This document shows, in pieces, positions 17,162 through 25,358 of a stretch of 64,000 nt of DNA. Within the stretch, counting starts at the first letter, position 1; each line of letters begins with the position of its first letter. The translations under genes and the position numbers were made by a program. Under the pieces are notes generated by a model. The model worked only from the letters and a program-made list of their open reading frames with translations, searched no databases and had not been told where the DNA came from. The DNA is from Steroidobacter sp. (GTDB lineage: Bacteria; Pseudomonadota; Gammaproteobacteria; Steroidobacterales; Steroidobacteraceae): assembly GCA_025929585.1 (NCBI GenBank), contig JAICPY010000009.1, forward strand, positions 1 to 64,000, read 5' to 3'.

Positions 17162-17776
17162 ATGGCGGAAATTCCTGTGGCGATTGCGCCCGCGCGCGAT
17201 CGCATTCTCGAGGCCGCAGAACGAGTGGTCGCCGATGTTGGCGCGGCCAAACTGACCTTGGACGTCGTCGCCCATTCCGCGGGTGTCAGCAAGGGCGGGT
17301 TGCTCTATCACTTCCCGTCGAAGGAATCCTTGCTCAGCGCACTTGCGCAGCGTTACGTGGACAGCATGGAGCACTGCGTCGAGGCTGCGAAGGTCGATCT
17401 CGGCAACGGGGTGCGCGCGCGGGATCTGAAAGCTTGCATTGTCGGCATTTTGGGCAGCGATCCGCGCTCCAAAGCGATGGGCGCTGCGTTGTTTGCGACG
17501 GCAGCGAACGATGTGACGCTGCTGGAGGTCATTCGCGAGTGCATTGCGAAGTGCACCAATGATCTGGCTCAAGATAAAAGTCTGAAATTCGCGCGCGCGG
17601 CCATTGTGTCGCTCGCGGTGGATGGTTTGATGATGCGCGAGTCGCTGCGCATCTCCGCATTCACCGAGGAGCAGCGCGAGCACATCGTCAAAGAGCTCAT
17701 CTTGCTTGCGGACGAAGCGCATACGCCTGCGTCCGAAGCTGGCAAAAAGAATCCACGGTCCGGGTCGTCATCGTGA
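17162..17776 (+). CDS. TetR family repressor of the adjacent RND efflux operon
   Basis: DNA-binding regulator of 204 residues. I chose the ATG at 17162 (MAEIPVAIAPARDRILEAAE); the longer frame starting at 17087 would run through the operator. The N-terminal HTH is LTLDVVAHSAGVSKGGLLYHFPSKESLL (about 38-65), the standard TetR recognition region. The C-terminal ligand domain is helical, with GILGSDPRSKAMGAALFATAAND. It lies 49 bases before the adaptor gene and shares its direction, so it is probably autoregulated and controls the efflux operon; the palindrome overlapping its promoter supports this. The ligand is unknown. Confidence 0.88.
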   Translation: MAEIPVAIAPARDRILEAAERVVADVGAAKLTLDVVAHSAGVSKGGLLYHFPSKESLLSALAQRYVDSMEHCVEAAKVDLGNGVRARDLKACIVGILGSDPRSKAMGAALFATAANDVTLLEVIRECIAKCTNDLAQDKSLKFARAAIVSLAVDGLMMRESLRISAFTEEQREHIVKELILLADEAHTPASEAGKKNPRSGSSS

Positions 17777-17825
17777 ACATGACGAACACGTGTCAAGAAA
17801 TAACAAACGGCAATTGGGTACTCTT

Positions 17826-18998
17826 ATGCGTGATCTCAGTATTTTCGTTTCAAGATCGATCGTAGTCCTCGCCCTATCGAGTCTAATAACCGCATGCGGC
17901 TCGGATGCAGCGCCCGGTCAGCCTCCTCCTCCGGAAGTGGCGGTGCAGACCGTCGATGATGCACCTGTTCCGCTGGATCTAACGTACACGGCGCGCACGG
18001 TTGGTTCGCGCGAAGTGGAAGTCAGAGCGCGTGTCGGCGGCATCTTGTTGAAGCGGCGGTACGAGGAAGGTAAGCCGGTCAAGCAAGGTCAGCCGATGTT
18101 TCTGATCGATCCGGAGCCGGTGCGTGCTCGCGCTGCCAGTGCTAGAGCGGAGTTGGCGGTAGCCAAAGCACGGCTGGACGAAGCACGGCGCGAACGCGAC
18201 CGAGTGTTGCCGCTGTTCGAACAGAATGCCGTGAGTCAGAGCCGCCGCGATGAAGTCGTGTCGGGCTTCGAAGTTGCGGCAGCGAATGTTGCCGCTGCCG
18301 AATCGAATCTGCGAACCGCGCAGCTCGATCTGGAATACACCGACGTGCGTGCGCCGATCTCGGGTCTGACGAGCCGCGAAGTGCTTTCGGAAGGCAGCCT
18401 CGTCTCGACCGATCAGACCTCGAGCTTGTTGACCCGCATCGTTCAAGTCGATCCGCTTTACGTGGAGTTTGCAGTTCCGGAATCCGAAGCGAGCCTGATC
18501 CGAAACGAGCTCGCGTCGGGTCGAGACGCAATCAACGTCAAGCTGCTGCTGGAAGGCGACGAAGAGTATGCGGAAAGCGCGAAACTGAATTTCGTCGACA
18601 ATGCCGTCGAACTGGAATCCGGCACAGTGCGCGTTCGTGCCGTGCTTGCGAACCCCGAAGCACGCCTCATTCCCGGTCAATTCGTGCGCGCTAAGGTGGA
18701 AGGCGTGACGCTCGCGAATGTGCTGTCCATTCCGCGCAAAGCCGTAATGTCCGGTCCGCAGGGTCGCTTCGTGTACCTCGTGGACAAGGACAACAAGGTG
18801 GAGATTCGCCCGGTGCAAGTCGGCCGCAACATGGGCAACAACATCATGGTCACACAAGGGTTAGCGGCAGGCGAGCGCTATATCGTCGAAGGTGTGCTGA
18901 AAGTGCAACCGGGCATCGTCGTCAATGCGGTGTCGGCGGATGCGCAGGCAAAGCAGGCCGAATCGAAGGCCAAGCCCGCGACTGAGGAAGCCGCATGA
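17826..18998 (+). CDS. RND efflux periplasmic adaptor lipoprotein (AcrA/MexA family)
   Basis: Lipid-anchored adaptor of 390 residues between the RND pump and the outer-membrane factor. I chose the ATG at 17826, which gives a short lipoprotein signal ending SSLITAC with Cys24 as the lipidation site; the open frame upstream only reads through the TetR end. Lipoyl halves are seen at VRARVGGILLKRRYEEGKPVKQGQ and VRAPISGLTSREVLSEGSLV, enclosing the helical hairpin (about 85-145). The C-terminal barrel and membrane-proximal domains end in an Ala/Lys-rich tail. The stop overlaps the RND start (ATGA). Confidence 0.92.
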   Translation: MRDLSIFVSRSIVVLALSSLITACGSDAAPGQPPPPEVAVQTVDDAPVPLDLTYTARTVGSREVEVRARVGGILLKRRYEEGKPVKQGQPMFLIDPEPVRARAASARAELAVAKARLDEARRERDRVLPLFEQNAVSQSRRDEVVSGFEVAAANVAAAESNLRTAQLDLEYTDVRAPISGLTSREVLSEGSLVSTDQTSSLLTRIVQVDPLYVEFAVPESEASLIRNELASGRDAINVKLLLEGDEEYAESAKLNFVDNAVELESGTVRVRAVLANPEARLIPGQFVRAKVEGVTLANVLSIPRKAVMSGPQGRFVYLVDKDNKVEIRPVQVGRNMGNNIMVTQGLAAGERYIVEGVLKVQPGIVVNAVSADAQAKQAESKAKPATEEAA

Positions 18999-21900
18999 TT
19001 TCTCAATTTTTCATCAGGCGACCGATTTTTGCCTCCGTTATTTCTGCCTTCATCGTGTTGGCGGGCCTCGGCGGCATTCGCGCGCTGCCAATCTCCGCGT
19101 ATCCAAACATCATTCCGCCGCAAGTTACGGTGACCGCCGTCTATCCCGGCGCAACCGCAGAGACAATCGCAGAGACGGTTGCCGCACCGCTCGAAGAGCA
19201 GATCAACGGTGTCGAGGGCATGCTGTACATGCAATCGGTCAACGCCGGCGACGGCACGCTGACAATCAACGTCACGTTCGAAGTCGGCGCTGATCCCGAT
19301 CTCGCGACGATCAATGTCAATAATCGCGTTCAGGCGGCCGTGCCGCGCTTGCCCGAAGAGGCGCGCCGCCAGGGCGTGATCGTGCGCAAAGCATCCGCCT
19401 CGATTCTGCAGATCATCACGCTCACCTCACCCGACGGCAGCATGGACGCGCTAACGATGAGCAACTATGCGTTGCTCAACGTCGTCGATGAGATCCGCCG
19501 CGTGCCGGGTGTCGGTGATGTACAGATGTTCGGTCAGAACTATGCGATCCGCATTTGGATGCAGCCGGACAAGCTCGCACAGTTGGGTCTCACGCCTTCG
19601 GACGTCACGGCCGCAGTGCGTTCGCAAAACTCGCAGTTCGCGGCCGGCCGCGTCGGTGTCGAGCCGATGGAAGGTTCGGTCGATTTCACGTTTGCAGTGA
19701 CTGCGCAAGGACGTCTATCGACGCCCGAGGAGTTCGGGCAAATCGTCGTGCATACGACCGAGGCCGGGTCGATCGTGCGCTTGAAGGACATCGCACGCAT
19801 CGAGCTTGGCGCGCAAAACTACAACATCGATTCGTACAGCGGCGGTAAGCCGGCGGTGTTCATCCTTACGTTTTTGCAGCCCGGCGCGAACGCGATCGCG
19901 ACGGGCGACGGCATCATTCAACGCATGGACGAGCTGTCCGCCGAATTTCCGCAAGGCCTGGAGTACGGGCTGCCGTACGACACGATTCGTTTCGTGAAGG
20001 TCTCGATCAAGGAAGTCGTCAAGACTTTGATCGAGGCAATGATCTTGGTGTTCTTCGTCGTGTTGGTGTTCCTGCAGAGGTGGCGAGCGACGCTCATTCC
20101 GATGCTCGCGGTGCCGGTGTCGCTGATCGGCACGTTCGGCGCGATGTACTTGCTCGGATTCTCGATCAACATGCTGACACTGTTCGGCATGGTGCTCTCG
20201 ATCGGCATCGTCGTCGACGATGCGATCGTCGTGCTCGAGAACGTTGAGCGTCTCATGCGCACGGAGAAGATGTCGGCGATGGCGGCCACTGAAGAAGCGA
20301 TGCGAGAGGTCACGCGGCCCATCATTGCGATCGTGCTCGTGCTCTGCGCGGTGTTCCTGCCGGTCGCATTCCTCGGTGGGTTGGTCGGAGAGATGTACCG
20401 TCAGTTTGCGATGACAATTTCCGTGTCGGTCGCGATCTCCGGTTTCGTCGCGCTCACATTGACGCCTGCACTGTGCGCGACGTTGCTGCGGCATGAGGAG
20501 GACGCGACGCTGCATCGCGGCATCCTCGCCCGCTTCGGCGATTGGTTCGAGCGCATGACGGGTCGCTACGAGCGCGGAGTGCGTTTCATGATCCGTCGAA
20601 GCGGGATAGCGTTCGGTGTGTTCGCGGTGATGATCGTTGCGATCATCGGGCTTTTCCGCGTGGTGCCGGACTCGCTCGCACCGACCGAGGACCAAGGCTA
20701 CATCTTCATGGTCGCGTTCCTGCAAGAAGCGGCATCGCTCGATCGCACGAACAATGCGGTTGCGGCAATGTCCGAACAGATGAGCAAGCACCCGGCGGTC
20801 GAGACCGTCGCGGGCGTCGCGGGCATCGATCCGCTGACGTTCGCGTCACGCACGAACGCGGGCGCGGTCTGGTTGCCGCTCAAGCCGTGGGACGAGCGCA
20901 GCGATGAAGAATTGAGCCCCGGTGCAGTTGTCGGCGCCGTATACGCAGCTAGCGGCGCAGTGAAGGATGCAATTTTCCTCGCGTTCGAGCCACCGCCGAT
21001 TGAAGGTCTAGGTACGACCGGTGGGTTCGAGGCGTACATTCAGTCGCGCGGTCGTGGCGATCCGAAAGAGCTCGAGCGCGTCACGCAAGAGTTCGTGCAA
21101 GTGGCCTCGAAGCACAAAGAGCTCGCCGGCATCAACACCACGTATAGCGCAAGTGCACCGCAGATTCGCATCGATCTCGATCGCGAGAAGGCGATGACAC
21201 TCGGGGTGCCAGTCAACGAAGTGTTTGAAACATTGCAGAGCACGTTCGGTGCGCTGTATGTCAACGACTTCAATCGTTCCGGCCGCGTCTTTCAGGTGCA
21301 GTTGCAGTCGGAGCCGCGTTTCCGCGCGTACCCGGAAGATATTCGCGACGTCTATGTGCGCTCGGGTTCCGGTGATTTGGTGCCGCTCACGGCGCTGGCA
21401 ACGGTGCGCGAGGTCACAGGACCCGAAGTCATCGAGCGCTTCAACGTGTTCACCGCGGCGAAGATCATGGGCAGCGCGGCGCCGGGATACAGCTCGGGCG
21501 ATGCACTGACTTTGGTCGAGCAGCTGGCCGAAGAACACTTGCCTGCGGGCTATTCACTCGCGTGGACAGGCACGGCATTCCAGGAGAAGGCGAGCGGAGG
21601 TGCCTCGCAAGGCGTGTACCTGCTCGGCGTTTTGATGGTGTTCTTGATTCTCGCTGCGCAGTACGAGCGGTGGACGTTACCTTTCGCGGTGATCCTTGCA
21701 GTGCCCTTCGCTGCCTTCGGTGCACTGCTTGCCGTTTTCATTCGTGGACTCGAGAACGACATCTATTTTCAAATCGGCATGTTGACGCTCGTCGGACTCG
21801 CAGCGAAGAACGCCATTCTGATCGTCGAGTTCGCGATGATGAAGCATCACGAGGGGATGTCCGTTGCGGATGCGGCGATTGAAGGCGCACGTCTGCGCTT

Positions 21901-22138
21901 TCGGCCCATCATCATGACGTCGCTGGCGCTGATCTTCGGCGTATTGCCGCTCGCGGTGAGCAGCGGCGCCGGTGCAGCGAGCCGTCATTCGCTCGGGACG
22001 AGCGTCATTGGTGGAATGCTCGCGGCGACATTCATCGCAACGCTGTTCGTGCCGCTGTTCTTCAAGCACATCGCTGGATGGCAGACGAAGGGTGAGAAGA
22101 AACAAGAGTCAAGCGGAGAGACTCATGTCGCGACTTGA
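18995..22138 (+). CDS. RND multidrug efflux pump, AcrB/MexB (HAE1) family
   Basis: Inner-membrane proton-driven pump of 1047 residues, normal length for AcrB. It begins MISQFFIRRPIFASVISAFI. Two halves of six membrane helices each hold a large periplasmic porter domain. The proton-relay residues are present: Asp408 and Asp409 in VVDDAIVVLENVERLM and Lys938 in GLAAKNAILIVEF, matching Asp407, Asp408 and Lys940 of AcrB. Other markers are the HAE1 signatures AYPGATAETIAETVAAPLE near the N-terminus and RLRPI-type sequence (RLRFRPIIMTSLALIFGVLPLA) near the end. It is the middle gene of a regulator-adaptor-pump-channel operon. Substrates cannot be predicted. Confidence 0.95.
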   Translation: MISQFFIRRPIFASVISAFIVLAGLGGIRALPISAYPNIIPPQVTVTAVYPGATAETIAETVAAPLEEQINGVEGMLYMQSVNAGDGTLTINVTFEVGADPDLATINVNNRVQAAVPRLPEEARRQGVIVRKASASILQIITLTSPDGSMDALTMSNYALLNVVDEIRRVPGVGDVQMFGQNYAIRIWMQPDKLAQLGLTPSDVTAAVRSQNSQFAAGRVGVEPMEGSVDFTFAVTAQGRLSTPEEFGQIVVHTTEAGSIVRLKDIARIELGAQNYNIDSYSGGKPAVFILTFLQPGANAIATGDGIIQRMDELSAEFPQGLEYGLPYDTIRFVKVSIKEVVKTLIEAMILVFFVVLVFLQRWRATLIPMLAVPVSLIGTFGAMYLLGFSINMLTLFGMVLSIGIVVDDAIVVLENVERLMRTEKMSAMAATEEAMREVTRPIIAIVLVLCAVFLPVAFLGGLVGEMYRQFAMTISVSVAISGFVALTLTPALCATLLRHEEDATLHRGILARFGDWFERMTGRYERGVRFMIRRSGIAFGVFAVMIVAIIGLFRVVPDSLAPTEDQGYIFMVAFLQEAASLDRTNNAVAAMSEQMSKHPAVETVAGVAGIDPLTFASRTNAGAVWLPLKPWDERSDEELSPGAVVGAVYAASGAVKDAIFLAFEPPPIEGLGTTGGFEAYIQSRGRGDPKELERVTQEFVQVASKHKELAGINTTYSASAPQIRIDLDREKAMTLGVPVNEVFETLQSTFGALYVNDFNRSGRVFQVQLQSEPRFRAYPEDIRDVYVRSGSGDLVPLTALATVREVTGPEVIERFNVFTAAKIMGSAAPGYSSGDALTLVEQLAEEHLPAGYSLAWTGTAFQEKASGGASQGVYLLGVLMVFLILAAQYERWTLPFAVILAVPFAAFGALLAVFIRGLENDIYFQIGMLTLVGLAAKNAILIVEFAMMKHHEGMSVADAAIEGARLRFRPIIMTSLALIFGVLPLAVSSGAGAASRHSLGTSVIGGMLAATFIATLFVPLFFKHIAGWQTKGEKKQESSGETHVAT

Positions 22139-22154
22139 GAAGAGTAGAGCAAAG

Positions 22155-23576
22155 ATGAATCGGAACATTTTGGTGATGTCGATCGCGTTGGCGGTAAGCG
22201 GCTGCGTAGTCAGCCGCGTTGATCCCAAGGTTCCAGAGCTGCCTTTGCCGACGGAATTTCCGACGCAAGCCGCGAACGTACCTTCGCTCCCCGATCCTTG
22301 GTGGAGAGTATTCAACGATTCGACGTTGGATAAGCTCATGGAGGAAGCACTCGCTCACAATCCTGATGTGACGATTGCCGCGGCACGCGTGGATGAAGCA
22401 CGAGCGCTATTGCGGATTGCGAATGCCGATCGATTGCCGTTCTTGAACGTGGAGGGCACAGCAGCACGAACGAAGGATCCTGCATTTCTGATCCAGCCCG
22501 GTCTTGATAGGCATCAGACGATGTACACGGTGCAAGGCGTCGTGGGATATGAGCTGGATTTCTGGGGTCGCTATCAACGTGCCTCTCAATCCGCGCGCGC
22601 TCGGTTGCTCGCCACGGAATTCGGCAGAGAGGCCACCAAGCTCAGCCTGACCGGCGAGGTTGCTCGATCGTATTTCGGCTTGATTGCGGCCGCCGAGCAA
22701 CTCGCTCGTGCTCGAGACACACTCGCGTCACGCGAAGAGTCCACTCGATTGGAGCGTTTGCGGCTCGATGCGGGAGAGAGTGACGAGTTCACGTTCAAGC
22801 GCGCAGAAGCCGAAGCTGCGGCCACTCGAGTTTCGACACGACAGTTAGAGCTCGAAGTCATCCAACGCAGCAATGCTTTGGCAGTGTTGCTAGGACGCGC
22901 GCCGAAAGATCTCGTGGAGAGTGCGATCGCGATTCAAGGGATTGCCCTTCCGAACGCGGCAACCATTCCTGCGGGCGTTCCCTCCTCGGTTCTTGAACGA
23001 CGACCCGATGTCGGCGCTGCGGAAGCCGCGCTTGTGGGCGCCGCCGCAGATATCGGAGCGGCACGAGCCGCATTGTTTCCCAGCATTACGTTGACGGGTG
23101 CATTTGGATCGACGAGTCCCGAGCTCGACGACTTGTTTACCGACCCGTTCGAAGCTTGGTCCGCTGTCGGCGGAATTCTTCAGCCGATTTTCCAAGGCGG
23201 ACGCTTGCGCGCAAACGTCAGGCGCGCGGAAGCCGTTCGAGAGCAGCTTCGTGCCGAATATGCGCGTACGGTTCAGGTCGCATTCCGCGATGTTCTCGAT
23301 GCCTTGCATGGCCAAAGCCTGATCGCAGCCGTTCGTGATGCGAGTGCAGAACAGGTGTCTGCTCTAAGCCGCGCGACTGATCTCGCAGAACTGCGCTACG
23401 GGCAGGGCGATATCGGCTATCTCGAACTGCTGGACGTGCGGCGCAGTTTCTATCAAGCCCAGATCGATTTCGTCGCCACACAGCGCGATGCGCTTTTGAA
23501 CACTGTTGATTTGGCATTGGCCATCGGTGGCGGCCTCGGCGCAAGCGCAGAAATACCGATCACAGCGCGCCGATAA
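22155..23576 (+). CDS. Outer-membrane efflux channel lipoprotein (OprM/NodT family)
   Basis: TolC-like outer-membrane factor of 473 residues. I chose the ATG at 22155, which gives a lipoprotein signal ending AVSGC with Cys17; a weaker ATG lies ten codons upstream inside the pump gene's end. Two outer-membrane efflux protein repeats are visible. The usual NodT markers are PDPWWRVFNDSTLDKLMEEALAHNPDV, the helical repeats rich in Ala, Arg and Glu, ERRPDVGAAEAALVGAAADIGAARAALFPSI and the closing LLDVRRSFYQAQIDFVATQRDALL. It starts 16 bases after the pump stop, so this operon is self-sufficient, unlike the second RND operon at 36.4 kb. Confidence 0.92.
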   Translation: MNRNILVMSIALAVSGCVVSRVDPKVPELPLPTEFPTQAANVPSLPDPWWRVFNDSTLDKLMEEALAHNPDVTIAAARVDEARALLRIANADRLPFLNVEGTAARTKDPAFLIQPGLDRHQTMYTVQGVVGYELDFWGRYQRASQSARARLLATEFGREATKLSLTGEVARSYFGLIAAAEQLARARDTLASREESTRLERLRLDAGESDEFTFKRAEAEAAATRVSTRQLELEVIQRSNALAVLLGRAPKDLVESAIAIQGIALPNAATIPAGVPSSVLERRPDVGAAEAALVGAAADIGAARAALFPSITLTGAFGSTSPELDDLFTDPFEAWSAVGGILQPIFQGGRLRANVRRAEAVREQLRAEYARTVQVAFRDVLDALHGQSLIAAVRDASAEQVSALSRATDLAELRYGQGDIGYLELLDVRRSFYQAQIDFVATQRDALLNTVDLALAIGGGLGASAEIPITARR

Positions 23577-23580
23577 TCTA

Positions 23581-23609
23581 TTGCAAAGCGTCCCCGTCAG
23601 TCGTATAGT
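23581..23609 (+). promoter_or_regulatory. Candidate sigma-70 promoter of the PilZ gene
   Basis: TTGCAA (23581-23586) and TATAGT (23604-23609) have a 17-base spacer. It starts four bases after the outer-membrane factor stop, so it can drive the PilZ gene independently of the efflux operon. Confidence 0.6.
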
Positions 23610-23620
23610 TTTCCCCAGTG

Positions 23621-23636
23621 ATGTTAACGGTAACAT
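23621..23636. promoter_or_regulatory. Dyad near the inferred transcription start
   Basis: ATGTTA and TAACAT are separated by ACGG. It lies 12-27 bases after the -10 box, where an operator would block transcription. Confidence 0.35.
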
Positions 23637-23696
23637 GCAGCGCGCAAAAAGCTCGTCGCCGGGCTGCTGCATAGAACGGTTTTCGCGGGCTTCGCT

Positions 23697-23732
23697 CCAC
23701 ACGTCGTCCCCCCCTGCTTCTTTGACGTGTGG
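23697..23732 (+). promoter_or_regulatory. Leader hairpin
   Basis: CCACACGTC (23697-23705) pairs perfectly with GACGTGTGG (23724-23732) across an 18-base pyrimidine-rich loop. Confidence 0.45.
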
Positions 23733-23888
23733 GGCAAGTCCGCGGTCTCTCTCCTCTAGTCTCCTCCCAGTCCCACCAGCCCCAGTCCCGAGTCCCACGT
23801 CTCACGTGTGACTGACAGCGCTGTTGCCGCAGTTACCGCTGCAACTTTTGTAAAGCCCAGTCGCTCTGGTACGAAAAACCTCCTCGGC

Positions 23889-23929
23889 TTCAGGGTGAGC
23901 GCGATTCCGGCGCTACGGCCTTCCCTGAA
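23889..23929 (+). promoter_or_regulatory. Two-level leader hairpin
   Basis: An outer stem TTCAGGG (23889-23895) with CCCTGAA (23923-23929) encloses an inner stem AGCGC (23898-23902) with GCGCT (23910-23914). The nested arrangement suggests a folded RNA element. Confidence 0.45.
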
Positions 23930-23977
23930 TTCCGCCGTTCCGTCCTACAGAACTTCCCTGGTTCGTCCGTTTTCTTC

Positions 23978-24006
23978 AAGGAGCCCGAAGGACCTACTAA
24001 GAAGGA
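23978..24006 (+). promoter_or_regulatory. Three AAGGA motifs around the PilZ ribosome site (possible CsrA/RsmA sites)
   Basis: AAGGA occurs at 23978-23982, 23988-23992 and 24002-24006; the last is the ribosome binding site eight bases before the GTG. CsrA-family proteins bind ANGGA motifs and often block the ribosome site. That this leader is a target is inference. Confidence 0.4.
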
Positions 24007-24014
24007 GAAGACCC

Positions 24015-24386
24015 GTGTCCGCAAAATTGCTGGAAGCCTTGGGAGCAGAGCACTCCCGCGAGGCGGCGCAAGAGCGTCGCATCAGCGAACGTAAAGTTGT
24101 CAGCCTGCGCGCCAAAGTGGAATTGCCGGATCACACCATTCTCGATGGTCAAACTGTTGACCTATCAAGCACGGGTGTCGGGCTGTACTCCCCGAGACAG
24201 CTGCAGGCGGATCAGGACTGCCGCTTGACGATCGATTTATCAGTGTGCGGTGAAGATCTCGAGCTCAAGCTTTTGGCTCGCGTGTGTTACTGCACCGAGA
24301 AGGCGAAGGGGCGATTCCGCGCGGGCATGCGCTTCATCGGCATCGAGCCGAGTGCTGCTAAGTTACTGGGACAGTTGCTGGGCTAG
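24015..24386 (+). CDS. PilZ domain protein
   Basis: Small cytoplasmic protein of 123 residues made of one PilZ domain, the common c-di-GMP receptor fold. The c-di-GMP motif is visible as RRISERK (RxxxR type, about 20-26) followed by DLSSTGVG (D/NxSxxG, about 50-57). I chose the GTG at 24015 because AAGGAGAAG precedes it at proper spacing; an open frame continues upstream to 23808 but is Arg/Ser/Pro-rich and lacks homology-like features. It is monocistronic. Partner unknown; the msh locus with a c-di-GMP-type MshE domain is in the same window but 20 kb away. Confidence 0.82.
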   Translation: MSAKLLEALGAEHSREAAQERRISERKVVSLRAKVELPDHTILDGQTVDLSSTGVGLYSPRQLQADQDCRLTIDLSVCGEDLELKLLARVCYCTEKAKGRFRAGMRFIGIEPSAAKLLGQLLG

Positions 24387-24400
24387 CCCACAAGGGAGAA

Positions 24401-24570
24401 GCGGGTCGTGATTAGCGGGTCGCGGGTAGAAAGACAGGGATAGAGATCCCCACCTCCGTTTACGGGGGAGGGTAGGGAGGCAGTAAGCGAACGCGTTATC
24501 GCAAACGAAGCCGCCAAAAAGCAGGCCGACGATTCCTCCGACTACCCACGACTCACGAATCACGAGTCAC
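24401..24570. repeat. Mirrored word-repeat element (GTGATTCGTGACTCGCGGGTAG class)
   Basis: Left arm GCGGGTCGTGATTAGCGGGT then CGCGGGTAGAAAGACAGGG. The right arm at about 24541-24570 reads CTACCCACGACTCACGAATC and onward. The spacer contains CCTCCGTTTACGGGGGAGG. It begins 15 bases after the PilZ stop. Confidence 0.75.
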
Positions 24571-24659
24571 GCATCACTCCACGCGGCGGCTTTACATATT
24601 TCTTTCCATCTCGATGGCCATTACGCTGAACGCGCGCTAATTAGATCGTGGGTGCCGCA

Positions 24660-25193
24660 ATGTGGGTCGATGATGTTCTGCGCTTTTGGTTCGAAGAGAC
24701 GGCGCCAGCCGCTTGGTTCGAAAAGAATCTGGCACTCGACGCCGAGATTCGCAAACGCTTCGAAGATCTTCATCGAAGACTCGCCAACGATGAAATCCAA
24801 GTGCCGATGACGCCGCGCGGCCATTTGGCAGCCGTGATCGTGCTGGATCAGTTTTCTCGCAATATGTTTCGTGGCACCACGGCCGCCTTCGCATCGGACG
24901 CGCGAGCATTGCAGCTGACGCTGCATGCAATCGAGAACGGCTACGACAGCGAGATGACGAAAGCGGAGCGCCAGTTTCTGTACATGCCGCTCATGCACAG
25001 CGAAGACAAGACGATGCAATCGCGTTGCGTGGAATTATTCGAGCAACTCGCGGACCCCTACCTCTCCGGTTTTGCGATCGAGCATCGACAGATCATCGAG
25101 CGATTTGGCCGCTTTCCGCATCGCAACGCCGTGCTTGGTCGAAACTCGACCGAGGAAGAAAGGCTGTTCATGCAACAACATGCAGGCTTCTGA
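24660..25193 (+). CDS. DUF924 family protein
   Basis: Cytoplasmic all-helical protein of 177 residues. It opens MWVDDVLRFWFEETAPAAWF, then FRGTTAAFASDARALQL, FLYMPLMHSEDKTMQ and FGRFPHRNAVLGRNSTEEE, the conserved blocks of DUF924 (PF06041), a family of unknown function with a TPR-like fold. I preferred the ATG at 24660 to the GTG 12 bases upstream because family members start close to the VLxFWF motif. No operon partner: a word-repeat element lies upstream and a divergent gene style follows. Confidence 0.87.
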   Translation: MWVDDVLRFWFEETAPAAWFEKNLALDAEIRKRFEDLHRRLANDEIQVPMTPRGHLAAVIVLDQFSRNMFRGTTAAFASDARALQLTLHAIENGYDSEMTKAERQFLYMPLMHSEDKTMQSRCVELFEQLADPYLSGFAIEHRQIIERFGRFPHRNAVLGRNSTEEERLFMQQHAGF

Positions 25194-25358
25194 CTTGCAT
25201 ACTCGCATCGAAAAAACTTCCGCGGCGCCGTTGCAAAAAATTCAATAGAAAGTACGGGCAAAAAAGCTGTATCTGTAAAGGCGGCGTAGGGATCCTTTCT
25301 ATTCGCCGCGCGTTGATTCCAGCGCGCCAAACCCGGCGCCTAAGACGAGGTATCAACG

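Larger units (their letters stand above)
23577..24014 (+). other. Long 5' leader of the PilZ gene
   Basis: No gene is visible in this gap. It holds a good promoter (23581-23609), a dyad just after it (23621-23636), two further dyads that could fold in RNA (23697-23732; 23889-23929), pyrimidine-rich AGTCCC words around 23765-23800, and three AAGGA motifs before the PilZ start. If the promoter is used, the leader is about 400 bases. Confidence 0.5.

Noticed and set aside
19715-20791. 358-codon minus-strand frame opposite the RND pump gene
   Set aside because: Shadow of a certain gene; His/Arg/Glu-rich low-complexity translation.
23808-24014. N-terminal extension of the PilZ protein
   Set aside because: The extension is Ser/Arg/Pro-rich and uncharacteristic, while a good ribosome site precedes the GTG at 24015.
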